From Tillus elongatus (taxonomy: Eukaryota > Arthropoda > Insecta > Coleoptera > Cleridae), in assembly GCA_964006375.1 (NCBI GenBank), contig OZ023270.1, positions 53,107,820-53,171,819 on the forward strand: 64,000 bases of DNA, in the 5' to 3' direction. A model generated the notes under the pieces. It saw only the letters and a list, made by a program, of their open reading frames with translations. It was not told where the DNA came from and did not search any database. Numbering within the stretch: position 1 is the first letter of the stretch; each line of letters opens with the position of its first letter. Below are positions 42,812 to 56,079 of the stretch, one piece after another. The position numbers and the translations under genes were made by a program.

Positions 42812-43253
42812 ATCCGATAACTCAAAAAAGAATTAACCGATTTCGATGAAACTCGGCAAGTGCCTTTCTTTTATTAATGACTTGGATGAGTTCGTTAGCC
42901 AGGAAAATCGGAAAGGCTTTTCCGGGAAAAAAATTTTTCCCCGAAAATTACAAAGCTGTTTTAATGAAATTTAAAGGGTATGTTGCACTGGGAGAGACCT
43001 TACTACGTATCAAAATTCAACTTTCTAAGTTTATAAAAAATTGAGTTATTCAAAATTTGATTTTTCTTTCGGAAAAATTTTTTTTTCCAAAAATTACAAA
43101 GGTATTTAAATGAAATTTGGTGTATATGTTGCTTTAGGAAAGACGTTACTACATACCAAAATAAACTTTCTAAGTTTATAGAAAATTGAGTTATTCAAAA
43201 TTGAAGCATTTAATAAAAATTCACTACCATAACGCACTTGCTGCGTCCGGAAA
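42650..43253. mobile_element. AT-hub element, copy 9 (diverged)
   Basis: Imperfect hairpin end 42650-42685, shortened arm, (AT)n 42743-42809, second arm with an internal duplication (TTTCTAAGTTTATA twice), and CATAACGCACTTGCTGCGTCC at about 43243. Confidence 0.7.
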
Positions 43254-43315
43254 TTTTAATATTAAAAACTCGATTTTCCATAAAGAAATTGACTCGAAAG
43301 TTGCGACGTGCTGCG

Positions 43316-43337
43316 ATGGTCTCTATATAGAGACCAT
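43316..43337. repeat. 22-bp perfect palindrome next to a hAT end
   Basis: ATGGTCTCTAT followed by its own reverse complement, with no spacer, ends 7 bp before the hAT terminus. It may have been a preferred target or may be coincidence. Confidence 0.8.
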
Positions 43338-43765
43338 AGAAATCACTGGCGGCTGGTCGGGGTAGGCAAGGTAGGCGCCGCCTACCTTGACTTAGAAACT
43401 TAGAAAACTTAAATTAAAAAAATATATATTTAAATATACTAAATAATTATACCTATCTAGTTTTCTCGTTGCAATGTGATAAAGGTTTCTTCTATTAGCA
43501 GTTCTATGGAAATTTGTACCGATACGATCCGAGCCGCCGGTTATATGTTAATAAGAAAACACTGTCTTAATAAGAGACCGTGATAGGCGAGCCAGTTGGG
43601 AGCCTAAATTTCATGTGAATCTTGAAAACATCAGATCTCGCTCTCCCTCTCTATTGCATTAGTAGTACTGCTCTACGGCGTAAAAAAAGTCGAGACATAT
43701 GCTAAGCTGTTAGGCGACAACTACAGGCGCCTCATTACTGTGCCGCTAGAGTCGATTCGGAGAAA

Positions 43766-44656
43766 ATGACTTCTAAAGTCGGGTCTTTAGAGGTCATTTT
43801 GCCAAATATTGTGAAATACAGTTACGTGGCTCGTGCATTTTTAACCACGGTTTATAAAACCATTTTTTACATTACAGATTTATTATTTGATATACTTAAA
43901 AAAAAGTTATTAGACATAAATTATTGGAAAAATCAAATCTTTTTGGCCAGGGATCGTATCAAATCCTTGAGAAATGAGTTAACCTTTGATAAATTATTCG
44001 AAAAAGCGGGACTAAAAATTACTACTAATCTTGAGCCACCACACAAGATACGCAAATTATCTGAAACTGCTTTAGACGATGAAAAAACATGTTTGCGTAT
44101 TTTGTTTTATGAAGTAATAGATAATTTTACAACTCTAATAGAAGTCAGATTTGTAGATGTCACAACTATTATTTGTTTCTCTAGCTGATTCATCAAAATT
44201 TTAAGAACACCGTAAGGATTTTCCAACTGATCTAATAACTAATTTAGCCAGCTTTTATAAAAATACGTTAAATAAACAGAAACTGATCAACGAGCTAGAA
44301 GTTATATATTACGACGAACAATTTAAAAAACTAAATATAGAAGCAATTTTAAATAATTTTGTGGTTAACGATTTTCGAAAAATATTTACCGAGGCTTATA
44401 AACTATTTGTTTTAATCGCGACAATTCTAGCAACAAGTACCTCAGTTGAGAGAAATGTTTCTTGTTTAAAGCGTATTAAAACTTACAGCAGAATTTCGAT
44501 GAAGAATGACCGCTAATCAACTCTGGCACTTATTTCGATAGAAAAAGAGTTGTTATGTTTTCTCCAAGATCAAGATTCAGATGAATTTGCGAATAATATA
44601 ATAAATAAATTCTCATTAATAAAAGACAGACGTATAAATTTAATTTATAAAAAGTA
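43766..44656 (+). pseudogene. hAT transposase, C-terminal half, frameshifted
   Basis: The first frame (140 codons) covers part of the RNase-H-like domain region. After a frameshift near 44190, a second frame carries the hAT dimerisation domain: LFVLIATILATSTSVERNVS, then 'LKRIKTYSRISMKNDR', a stop, and LALISIEKELL. This matches the 'SSASVERSFSALKRIKT' signature of the ZMYM1/hAT-type proteins. The N-terminal zinc finger (BED/TTF) is absent. Dead copy. Confidence 0.8.
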
Positions 44657-44851
44657 ACTGTCATTTTCAAACGAGGTTGGGTTATGGTTAGGCTGTGCGG
44701 GAAGGAGGAGGCCTACGTCGCGTAAATTAACTACACTGAAGTAATACCAATTTAAATACAAACGCGCAGACATTTTCTTACTTTTATAAATTATTTAAGC
44801 GGAATATGCTTTGCAATTCAGAATTCCTCTAAACTATATTCATTCACCATT

Positions 44852-46045
44852 CCTCTAAACTATATCCAATTAATGCAGGAGTTCCTCAAGGTTCAGCTTT
44901 AGCCCATACTTTGTTTCTTCTCCACATCAATTACCCCCGCTATAGCACATCCAACCCAGTTCACAGTTACGCGGACGACAGCGCCCTCCACTGAAATATA
45001 CAATATTCTAAGCCTGTCTCTTTAGCCCAATCAGATGAGGATCGCGGACTAATGCGATGTTGTGCACGTTGTGACATTTATTATTATGACACCTGTAAAA
45101 TTTAAGTTCTTATTCGGAACTATTTCAGAATTATCATAAAATTTCTAACTTTTCTTAAAATTTCCAGGGCCGTATCTCTGTAAATAGGCGCGCCGAACTG
45201 ATCTCTTTGGCCCAACTAGATGAGGATCGCAGACACATGGAGAGGTCTGTCTCCGTGGATCTCCAAAAAATATTAGATTGGGGAAGTAGAAATCTTGTAC
45301 AATTCAACCCCACCAAATCTCAGTCTTGCTTTCTTTCTCATAAAAGATACACCAGCCCTAGAACCATCACAATGAACAACCAAGTTATTCAAAGTAATGA
45401 GTCCTTTTCACTTGTTGGCATTTCTCTGGATCGAAATCTCAATTGGCACCAACATGTCACATCAATTGCAGAAGCGACTGCTAAGAAATTAGGTTTCCTC
45501 TGCCGGGCTCGCAAATACTTTTCACCAGCTAATCTCTATACCTTATATACTTCACAAATAAGGCCAAACCTCGAATACTGCTCCCACATCTGGGGTGCTG
45601 CTGCCGCTTGTACACTCGCTATCCTGAACTCCATGCAGAAGAGAGCTATACGTCTCATTGGTGACCCTACCATCACCCAAAGGCTGCCATCCCTTGCCCA
45701 CCGACGTGACGTTGGTGACCTCTCTCTCTTTTATAGATATCTGCACGGGCAGTGCTAAGAGGAGCTTTCTTCCATAGTTCCTCCACCTGCTGCCCCCAAC
45801 AGATCTACCAGGGGAACAGAGCGAATGCGCCCTTTTACTGTCCAGGTCACCAGACATAGAACATCTTGTTATGCCCGCTCTTTTGTCCCGAGGACTTCCA
45901 AGTTGTGGAATTCCTTGCTGGCGCATGTTTTTCCTTCTCCTCCGAACCTTCAAGTCCAGAATTAACAAGTTACCTCTTTCCTCCTTGTGGAGACCCACGG
46001 TACGATAGTATTTAGGCTGTAAGCCCTTGTGGTGTGTTGTTGAAA
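44852..46045 (+). pseudogene. 5'-truncated jockey-like LINE (end of RT through C-terminus)
   Basis: Starts in the RT domain at GVPQGSALAHTLFLLHIN and keeps the catalytic HSYADDSALH. An insertion of 153 bp (45050-45202) follows, flanked by a 32-bp near-duplication (CTCTTTAGCCCAATCAGATG...). The thumb and C-terminal domain are then open at 45207-45758 (183 codons; 'LNWHQHVTSIAEATAKKLGF', 'RPNLEYCSHIW'). After a TAA in place of a Ser codon comes the usual LINE ending 'RTSCYARSFVPRTSKLWNSL' near 45860-45920. The 53.5-kb copy carries the same insertion. Confidence 0.8.
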
Positions 46046-46104
46046 TAAAAAATTCGCGCACTGTCGCCTACCCAAGCCAGAGGGGCACGAGCCGCCACTG
46101 AAGA

Positions 46105-46150
46105 AATTAGATACGTAAGCAGACTATATAGTTTGCTTACGTATCTAATT
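46105..46150. repeat. 17-bp inverted repeat with 12-bp loop
   Basis: AATTAGATACGTAAGCA and its exact complement flank GACTATATAGTT, directly outside the right hAT end. Confidence 0.85.
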
Positions 46151-46164
46151 ATTAAGTTTTTTTT

Positions 46165-46520
46165 TTTTTGGTAATACTTTAATTGAAAATTAGTTTTTAC
46201 GAGGTAAGTGCCAAAATTTCCAGGCCTGACTATGAAAGAAACGGGGAAGACCCACATTTAAATTTTATTTTTCAATATATTCCCCCCCCTAACATTTTTA
46301 TTAGCAACAATTCGATACCCCTAAAAATATTCTTTCGGTTTGTCGTCACTGAAATGACGCCGGGGAAGCTCCTTTTTCAATTTCCCAAATAGGTAGCGGT
46401 CACTGGCGGCCATATCTGGACTATATGGAGCGTGATGAATTTGTTCGAACCCGCAGTCACGAATTGCGGCTTGTGCAATTCCAGCGTTCTGTAAAGTCTA
46501 TTAAAAGAATACCTTTACAA
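46165..46520 (-). pseudogene. Mariner transposase C-terminal fragment
   Basis: Contains AGIAQAAIRDCGFEQIHHAP, then YSPDMAASDRYLFGKLKKEL, the third catalytic Asp block of DD34D mariner elements (HPPYSPDLAPSDYHLF), on the minus strand. It is followed by a stop and degenerate sequence. N-terminal two thirds missing. Confidence 0.75.
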
Positions 46521-46527
46521 TCCCAAA

Positions 46528-49672
<3,145 letters not shown>

Positions 49673-49767
49673 ACTCAGCTCCAAATTCTGCAATTGTTGT
49701 TTAATTTGACTAACTTTTGTATCTCTTATAGTTTCCGAAATCCTTTCACTATCCACCGAAAAGCTCA

Positions 49768-49768
<1 letters not shown>
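49673..49768. mobile_element. Lone mariner TIR end, same family as 47090-49491
   Basis: GAACTCAGCTCCAAATTCTG through CCGAAAAGCTCACC matches the outer ~95 bp of the 47.1-49.5 kb TIR. It joins a hairpin end on one side and an (AT)n array on the other. Confidence 0.8.
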
Positions 49769-49855
<87 letters not shown>

Positions 49856-49992
49856 ACATATAAAAATTTCAAGCTGACTCCGGATATGGGTTCTAGAGGA
49901 CCTAGTTCGCGTCCATTTGAAAACATTTTTCCAAAGTATCACCAACGATACATCTCTATTAGTGAATTTTTTAAAATAAAAATTCACTAAAA
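49769..49992. mobile_element. AT-hub element, copy 11 (right half)
   Basis: (AT)n 49769-49852, hairpin-side arm with GGATATGGGTTCTAGAGGAC, and a complete hairpin end at 49958-49992. Its arm shares 'GTATCACCAACGATACATCTC' variants with copy 10, so the two may be a duplication. Confidence 0.7.
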
Positions 49993-50029
49993 TTACTAAA
50001 ATTGTAGCCACACTTTTTTTGTCGACTAA

Positions 50030-50590
50030 CAGACCTTGAACTTTTTTAGCGGTGCTTTTCATTTACGGCTCCATTTCACTGAGACCCTTTTGCACAAACG
50101 ATCATAGCAGCGAGAACCATAGTTTCATCCCTTGTGACAATATTGTCCTCAACACATCTACTGGGTTTTCTCCACAGAGGTCCAAAAGGGATTGAGCACA
50201 TTCAACACGACGCTGGTGCCGAACTGCTGAAAGATATTTGGGGATGCACCTTGCACTAACTTTATTCATGCCTAAATGTTCGTGGAGGATTCGGCGAGCG
50301 TTTGTAGCTGAAAGCCCCGACTTTTTAATAATGCTTCCACTTTCAAGCGTCGATCAAACAATATTCTCAACAACGGCAATCTTGTTTTCCGTCACCACTT
50401 CCACCGCCTTTTCTGTTTCTGCGTTAACTTCCCAGAATTCCTGCCCCATTCGAAACCGTTTTGACCAATTTTCCTACAGAATCAGGCGGAGAATTTTCTC
50501 CGTACACCCCATATAGTCGATCTTTGACGCTTTGAGTTGGAGGACCTTGTCAAAATAAGAATTTAAAACAGCACTATACTCAATTTTCGT
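50030..50590 (-). pseudogene. Mariner transposase remnant
   Basis: The minus strand encodes SATNARRILHEHLGMNKVSA, then 'RHQRRVECAQSLLDLCGENP', matching 'HEHLGMxKVSARWVPRxL' and the following helix of mariner transposases. Numerous stops. The catalytic region is degraded ('GMKLWFSLL' near 50120). Confidence 0.7.
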
Positions 50591-50654
50591 GACTTCTAAC
50601 ATCGTGATGAACAAATGTTATAAGAAAACTAACTGACATAAAATCCATTTTTGT

Positions 50655-50789
50655 TTTTAAGTGAATTTTCTTTAAAAAAACACTAATGAGGATATTGCGA
50701 CTTTTGAAGTTTGATTTTTTTTCCAAATGACTGCAAACAAGGCCCACTAAAACACATACATTGCCCGGGTCAATTTTAATTTTTATATG

Positions 50790-50884
<95 letters not shown>

Positions 50885-50905
50885 TACATATATACATATA
50901 ACCAT
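50655..50905. mobile_element. AT-hub element, copy 12 (hairpin side only)
   Basis: Damaged hairpin 50659-50692, arm, (AT)n 50790-50879, then (ACATATAT)n. The second arm is missing. Confidence 0.65.
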
Positions 50906-50998
50906 AATTTTCCATTTTATCTTCAGTACTTACCTAGATGCTTCCAATGGGAGAATAACCTGTATTTAGTAGAAAATTAATTAAATATTGTTTTTCAG

Positions 50999-51067
50999 AT
51001 GCGCCATCTACACCACTTAATAAGAAAATGCCTTAGTTCAAATTTGCCAACGCTTGCAAGGAAACAG
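50999..51067 (+). CDS. Gustatory-receptor-like gene, 69-bp exon
   Basis: Acceptor TTGTTTTTCAG before 50999 and donor CAG|GTAACT after 51067; 23 codons, phase 0 at both ends. It encodes HLHHLIRKCLSSNLPTLARK plus flanking residues. In gustatory receptors an intracellular loop with an 'xLHxLLxxxxxPxLxxQ' pattern lies here, between helices 6 and 7. It joins in frame to 17353-17505 upstream and 60565-60654 downstream. Confidence 0.65.
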
Positions 51068-51800
<733 letters not shown>

Positions 51801-51979
51801 TCGTGGTTCGTTTTTTTCCTGAAGAGTTATGTTATAATTTATTGGGTTTAAATTCGTGGAAACTTCTTCATTTTTGGACAAATATTAAAACAACATTTGT
51901 GTTTTTGATTTATCGACGTTTCGCCGCTTCATGTAAATGATTTAGGGGCGAAACTGTTTTTTTTTTTTGTAATTTCATC

Positions 51980-52632
51980 TTACATCAGATTTACATTGAT
52001 TTTCCCAAGACCACTCTTGTTACGGATGAAGCTTGCATTGCAAGGAGAAGGATTACGAATGTGCACAACTGCCACGAATATTCGGATGTAAATCCACATG
52101 CTACAGTAATCCACCATTTCCAAAGAGAATTTAAAATAAATGTGTGGGCAGGTATTGTTGGAGGATATTTAGTTGGGCCGGTTATTTTACGAAACCGCTG
52201 AAACGGCACAACATATTTGGTGTTCTTACAAAATGTTCTTCCTGAGCTACTGGAGGAGCTGCCCTTAAAACGACACAGCGAAATGTGGTTTACGCATAAT
52301 GGGACGCCACCAAATTTTACTACAAATGTTCGTGGATTTTTAAACAAACAGTTTCCAAATCGATGGATAGGTCGTGGAATTAATTGCCCTCATCATTGGC
52401 CAGCATGATCACCAGATTTGAATAAATGTGACTTTTTTCTCTGAGGGGCTTTAAAAGAATCTGTGTATTTGACACCAGTTCAAACTGAGGAAGATTTGTG
52501 GAGTCGCATCAATAATAAGTGGACCATTATTAAAAGTGACATCCAATTACTTAAAAGAGTCGACTTTAATTTTCGACGAAGGGTGCAATTATGTGTGAGA
52601 GAAAATGGAAGTCATTCTAAACGATATCTTTA
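51980..52632 (+). pseudogene. Mariner-like transposase, DDE part, single frame with stops
   Basis: One frame from about 52008 to the natural-looking stop at 52630-52632, broken by only three in-frame stops. It contains TLVTDEACIARRRITNVHNC (first Asp), INVWAGIVGGYLVGPVILR, MWFTHNGTPPNFTTNVRGF (second block, Asp changed to Asn) and WPA*SPDLNKCDFFL (third Asp). The N-terminal DNA-binding half was not found. Confidence 0.75.
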
Positions 52633-52694
52633 GTGTTTTTTATGGGTTTTTTTATTTATTAGTTTTTAATAGCCTTTGTTAAATTTGATATGAA

Positions 52695-53215
52695 AATCAA
52701 ATCATTAAAAGGGTGACCCACCCCTAATTCACCCCTTTTTGAGTTTATATCCCCTCAAATTTTTGTCCAATAAGGATGTTGATAAAAGAAAACCATCATC
52801 AAAATTTGGTTGTTCTGCTGCTAATAAATTTAAGTAATGTCAGATTTGACAACAACTGTAACCTAGCAACAGATGACTTGCAGAGCGCCCAAGGCATCAC
52901 ATATGAGACGTTAATCTTTAAGAAAATCTTCAAGGGACATAATTTTGTTTTGATCTCAACTTAAAAAATCTCAATTTTCTCCAAAACATGTGGTTTGTTC
53001 AAAAACTGACAAGAGGAGCAAAAAATAGAAAGTTTAATTTGCTATAAAATTAATGGACTTTAACTTTTAATTAGGTTAGGGTTAAAAAAAATCAAATCAT
53101 TAAAAGGGTGACCCACCCCTAATTCACCCTTTTTTGAGTATATATCTACTTCAAATGTTTGTCAAATAACGACGTTGATAAAAGAAAAGCTTCTACCAAA
53201 GTTGGTTGTTCTATG
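52695..53215. repeat. Two direct repeats of ~120 bp, ~400 bp apart
   Basis: 52695-52815 and 53093-53213 both begin with TTAAAAGGGTGACCCACCCC and end TTGGTTGTTCT. About 85-90 per cent alike by eye. The family is unknown; they follow the mariner remnant and may be terminal repeats of something. Confidence 0.7.
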
Positions 53216-53478
53216 TTAGAGCACTAGTGCAATACAGCTGTTTCTTGTAATTATTAAAGCATATTCCGAGGTCAATATCTCACCAACCGTGGGCGTCAGA
53301 GAAAAATTTTTATATAAAAAATCGGCATGTTTTGAGGTCCTCTACATGCACATATTCTGTGTCCATTGCGTTGTGAATCACCCTGTATACAGGTGGTCCG
53401 TAATTATAAATCGCAAAGTGCATCACGACAATTAGCATAAAAAAATATGAAACTTTTCTTAATGCACTTTTGATCAGT

Positions 53479-53628
53479 TCGGCGCGCCTATCTACAGAGA
53501 TACGGCTCTGGAAAATTTTTAAGAAAAGCTGGAAATTTTATGATAATTCTGAAATAGTTCCGAATAAGAACTTTAAATCTGCAGGTGTAATAATAATAAA
53601 TGTCACAACGTGCACAACAGCGCATTAG
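53479..53628 (-). repeat. 150-bp insertion shared with the LINE at 44852-46045
   Basis: Matches 45050-45202 nearly base for base (GCACGTTGTGACATTTATTA, TAAGTTCTTATTCGGAACTA-like words, end GGCGCGCC). It lies at the same point of the RT gene. The LINE sequence stops here. Confidence 0.75.
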
Positions 53629-54430
53629 TCCGCGATCCTCATCTAATTGGGCTAAAGAGACAGACTTAGAATTTGAGTGGAGGGTGCTGTCGCCCGCGTA
53701 ACTGTGAATTGGGTTGCATGTGCTAAAGACGAGGTCATTGATGTGGAGAAGAAACAAAGTAGGGGCTAAAGCTGAACCTTGAGGGACTCCTGCATTAATT
53801 GGATACAGTTTAGAGGAATGGCCATCCACGACAACAGAAATGCTCCTGTTGGAGAGGAAATTTGCTGTCCAGGTACAGAGTTTTGGTGGTAGGCCATAAG
53901 CCGGAAGTTTATTAAGCAGTGCTGCGTGTCAGACCTGGTCGAATGCTTTGGATATGTCTAGAGCGACAATCTGGGATTCACCGCGTAGTTCCATAGACTT
54001 GTTCCAAGAATGGGTGACAAAGGAAAGGAGGTCGGCAGTTGATCTGCGCTGACGGAATCCATACTGCCTGTCGTGGATTACTGTGTGTTTCAAGAAATTT
54101 TAGTAATTCAGTGTTTATATACTTTTCCATCACTTTAGAGATGACTGAAAGGAGATAAATAGGCATGTAGTTGCCAGGAAGCGCTTTCGATCCTTTCTTG
54201 GGGACGGGTTGTACTCTAGCAGTTTTCCAGTTACTACGGAATATGCCTCTATTGTAAGATGTGTGAAACAGATGAGTCAGGACAGGAGCAAGTTCTGGTG
54301 CGCATTTTTTGAGAACAAATGCTGGGATCTCGTCAAGGCCAGAGGCTTTCCTGGTATTAAGAGAAGAGAGCATATTTCGTACCTTTTTAGTTTTGAAAAT
54401 GATATCCGTCATTTTATGCGCGACATTGGG
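53629..54430 (-). pseudogene. Jockey-like reverse transcriptase, fused to a pogo transposase
   Basis: RT motifs in order on the minus strand: RKASGLDEIPAFVLKKCAPE, WKTARVQPVPKKGSKALPG, YLLSVISKVMEKYI, then after a shift 'VALDISKAFDQV' (stop), AGVPQGSALAPTLFLLHIND and 'HSYAGDSTLH'. The catalytic YADD has become YAGD. Its upstream end continues in frame into pogo transposase sequence. Confidence 0.8.
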
Positions 54431-54712
54431 GACTGTTGGTGGTTGAACATTTGGAGGTGGGTTGAGAATAGTAGTTGGTTCTACTTGCTTTTGTCCACTA
54501 GGAGCTATAACTTTTGGTGTTGGCACCACTGTGGATATTCTAGTTTCATCAGTATTAACAATCTTTCCAGGAGGAAAGTGATATTTTTCTTGGACTTCTA
54601 AATAATTTTTGAAAAATAAATCCATATTGAATTTATTGTTAAAAGAAGTAGCTCGGGCTAGATTTGTACTTTCTGCTTTCCTATATTGCAAGGTCTCTAT
54701 ATGCCTAGTCAT
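53978..54712 (-). CDS. Chimeric open frame: pogo transposase half plus LINE RT half
   Basis: A 244-codon frame. Residues ~1-80 are pogo-like (ESTNLARATSFNNKFNMDLF and IVNTDETRIS, the first catalytic Asp block). Residues ~105-220 are reverse transcriptase (VRNMLSSLNTRKASGLDEIP onward). The joint lies in a Pro/Asn-rich stretch (PTTILNPPPNVQPPTVPNV). No stop or frameshift occurs at the joint. Whether it is transcribed is unknown. It may simply be a LINE that inserted into, or was truncated against, a pogo copy. Confidence 0.6.
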   Translation of the reverse strand: MTRHIETLQYRKAESTNLARATSFNNKFNMDLFFKNYLEVQEKYHFPPGKIVNTDETRISTVVPTPKVIAPSGQKQVEPTTILNPPPNVQPPTVPNVAHKMTDIIFKTKKVRNMLSSLNTRKASGLDEIPAFVLKKCAPELAPVLTHLFHTSYNRGIFRSNWKTARVQPVPKKGSKALPGNYMPIYLLSVISKVMEKYINTELLKFLETHSNPRQAVWIPSAQINCRPPFLCHPFLEQVYGTTR

Positions 54713-55044
54713 AAACGAATCCTTTCCAGCCGCCCATTTCTGATGAGTGCAGCAACTTCTTTACAAGTTTTTTTTCTTAGCCTGAAATGCCTAGAAACAT
54801 ATTTTATTTGTTGTGTTCATTTACTTCACCCCTGTCACATTATCTTCATTTTCGGAGTTATCAGGGTAAGAGATGTCTTTATGACACTTTTTAACACGAT
54901 CATGCAATGTTGATTCTTGAGATCATATCGACTTGCGGTATCACGAATCGAAGTGTTATATTCTATTGCTGCTTCTACTGACAGTTTTGCAATTTCTTCA
55001 AAAATATTAACATGATAGGTCTTCTTGATATAATGCCCAATCAT
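54480..55044 (-). pseudogene. Pogo-like transposase, N-terminal DNA-binding half
   Basis: Starts at about 55044 (MIGHYIKKTYHVNIFEEIAK) with a psq helix-turn-helix (LSVEAAIEYNTSIRDTASRY). After frameshifts near 54720-54850 comes the Tc5-type region and NTDETRIS. The DDE domain after the first Asp is replaced by LINE sequence. It is a different lineage from the pogo element at 5405-8319. Confidence 0.7.
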
Positions 55045-55264
55045 GCTGAACACGAATTTTGCTTCAATTTTTTTTGTTTGAAAACGGATAGGGCACATTG
55101 CTACAACTATAAATAACACAGGGGACTTCCAATTAAAAACTGCCCCGCAGAGCTTGTCCGAATCTGTCCTAGCGTTATTATTTTTAATGGATAGCACCGG
55201 ATCTGTTTGGTATAATTAGTGGCTTATTATGTGAACATTAGATGTGACTGATGAAAGCATTATA

Positions 55265-55705
55265 AAAAGTCTGGATGCAGCAAGTGCGTTATAGTAGTGA
55301 ATTTTCATAAAAATTATTTTAATGACACATATGTTTTTTTTAAGAAAGCAGGCAAGTGTGTGAAAGCTTCTAAAATAACAATGTGATGTAAAAGTGTTCT
55401 CATTTTATTTGTAACGTATTTTCTCGAAAGAGGGGAAAATATGTAGATGTAGGTTGTAAACTTTTATAAATACATTGTTCCAGATAATACATATTAGCAA
55501 TAGGTAGATTAAGGCGTAGAGTTATTTTTTGTATGAGTTTATGTTTTTTTTTAATTTTAAGTTCCTAGTGTTTTTTCTTTTGTTTTTACCTCCTAACCGT
55601 GGTCCAGTCTTGTTTGTTTTGGAGAGTGTCGAAGATTCTGGCGGGTCCCTGAACTGCACTCTTGCATCTCCGGTTCTCCACCTAAATATGAAAAAAGGAT
55701 CCCAA
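55265..55705. mobile_element. Short AT-hub end fragment and unassigned DNA
   Basis: CTGGATGCAGCAAGTGCG at 55270 begins an end module that breaks off at about 55355. The rest to 55705 is unassigned. Confidence 0.55.
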
Positions 55706-56079
55706 ATAGAAAAACTCTGGGCGCAGCAAGTGCGTTATGGTAGTGAATTTTCATAAAAATATTTTTTAATAGCAATAATGTGTTTTTTTTTAAGAAAGCA
55801 GGAATCAAATTTGGTTACCAGTATAACCTATATAGTAAAAACAATGTGCCATGTTTCATCAAAATAACTTTATTGTTTGAAAATGTACAAAAGTTTTCGA
55901 AAGTAAACTTAAAGTGTAACCGAAAAAATCCGTTTCTGGGTCAGCCTTATAGGTTAATAGCAAATTGAGCTTTTCAAATATGAAGCATTTAATCAAAATT
56001 CGCTACCATAACGCACTTACTGCGTCCATAATTTTTTTTCTTACACACATGCATTATATTTCGATGGAAAATGCAAAAA

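Larger units (their letters stand above)
43345..46100 (+). mobile_element. hAT transposon with nested jockey-like LINE
   Basis: The left end CACTGGCGGCTGGTC and right end GAGCCGCCACTG form short inverted repeats, followed inward by GGTAGGC-type repeats on both sides. The flanks ATAGAAAT and AAGAAATT may be a decayed 8-bp duplication. The transposase is at 43766-44656; a LINE occupies most of 44852-46045. Confidence 0.75.

Noticed and set aside
45552..46061. 169-codon minus frame
   Set aside because: Opposite the LINE C-terminal domain, whose + strand reading has the family motifs.
54209..54601. 130-codon + strand frame
   Set aside because: Antisense of the pogo/LINE chimera.
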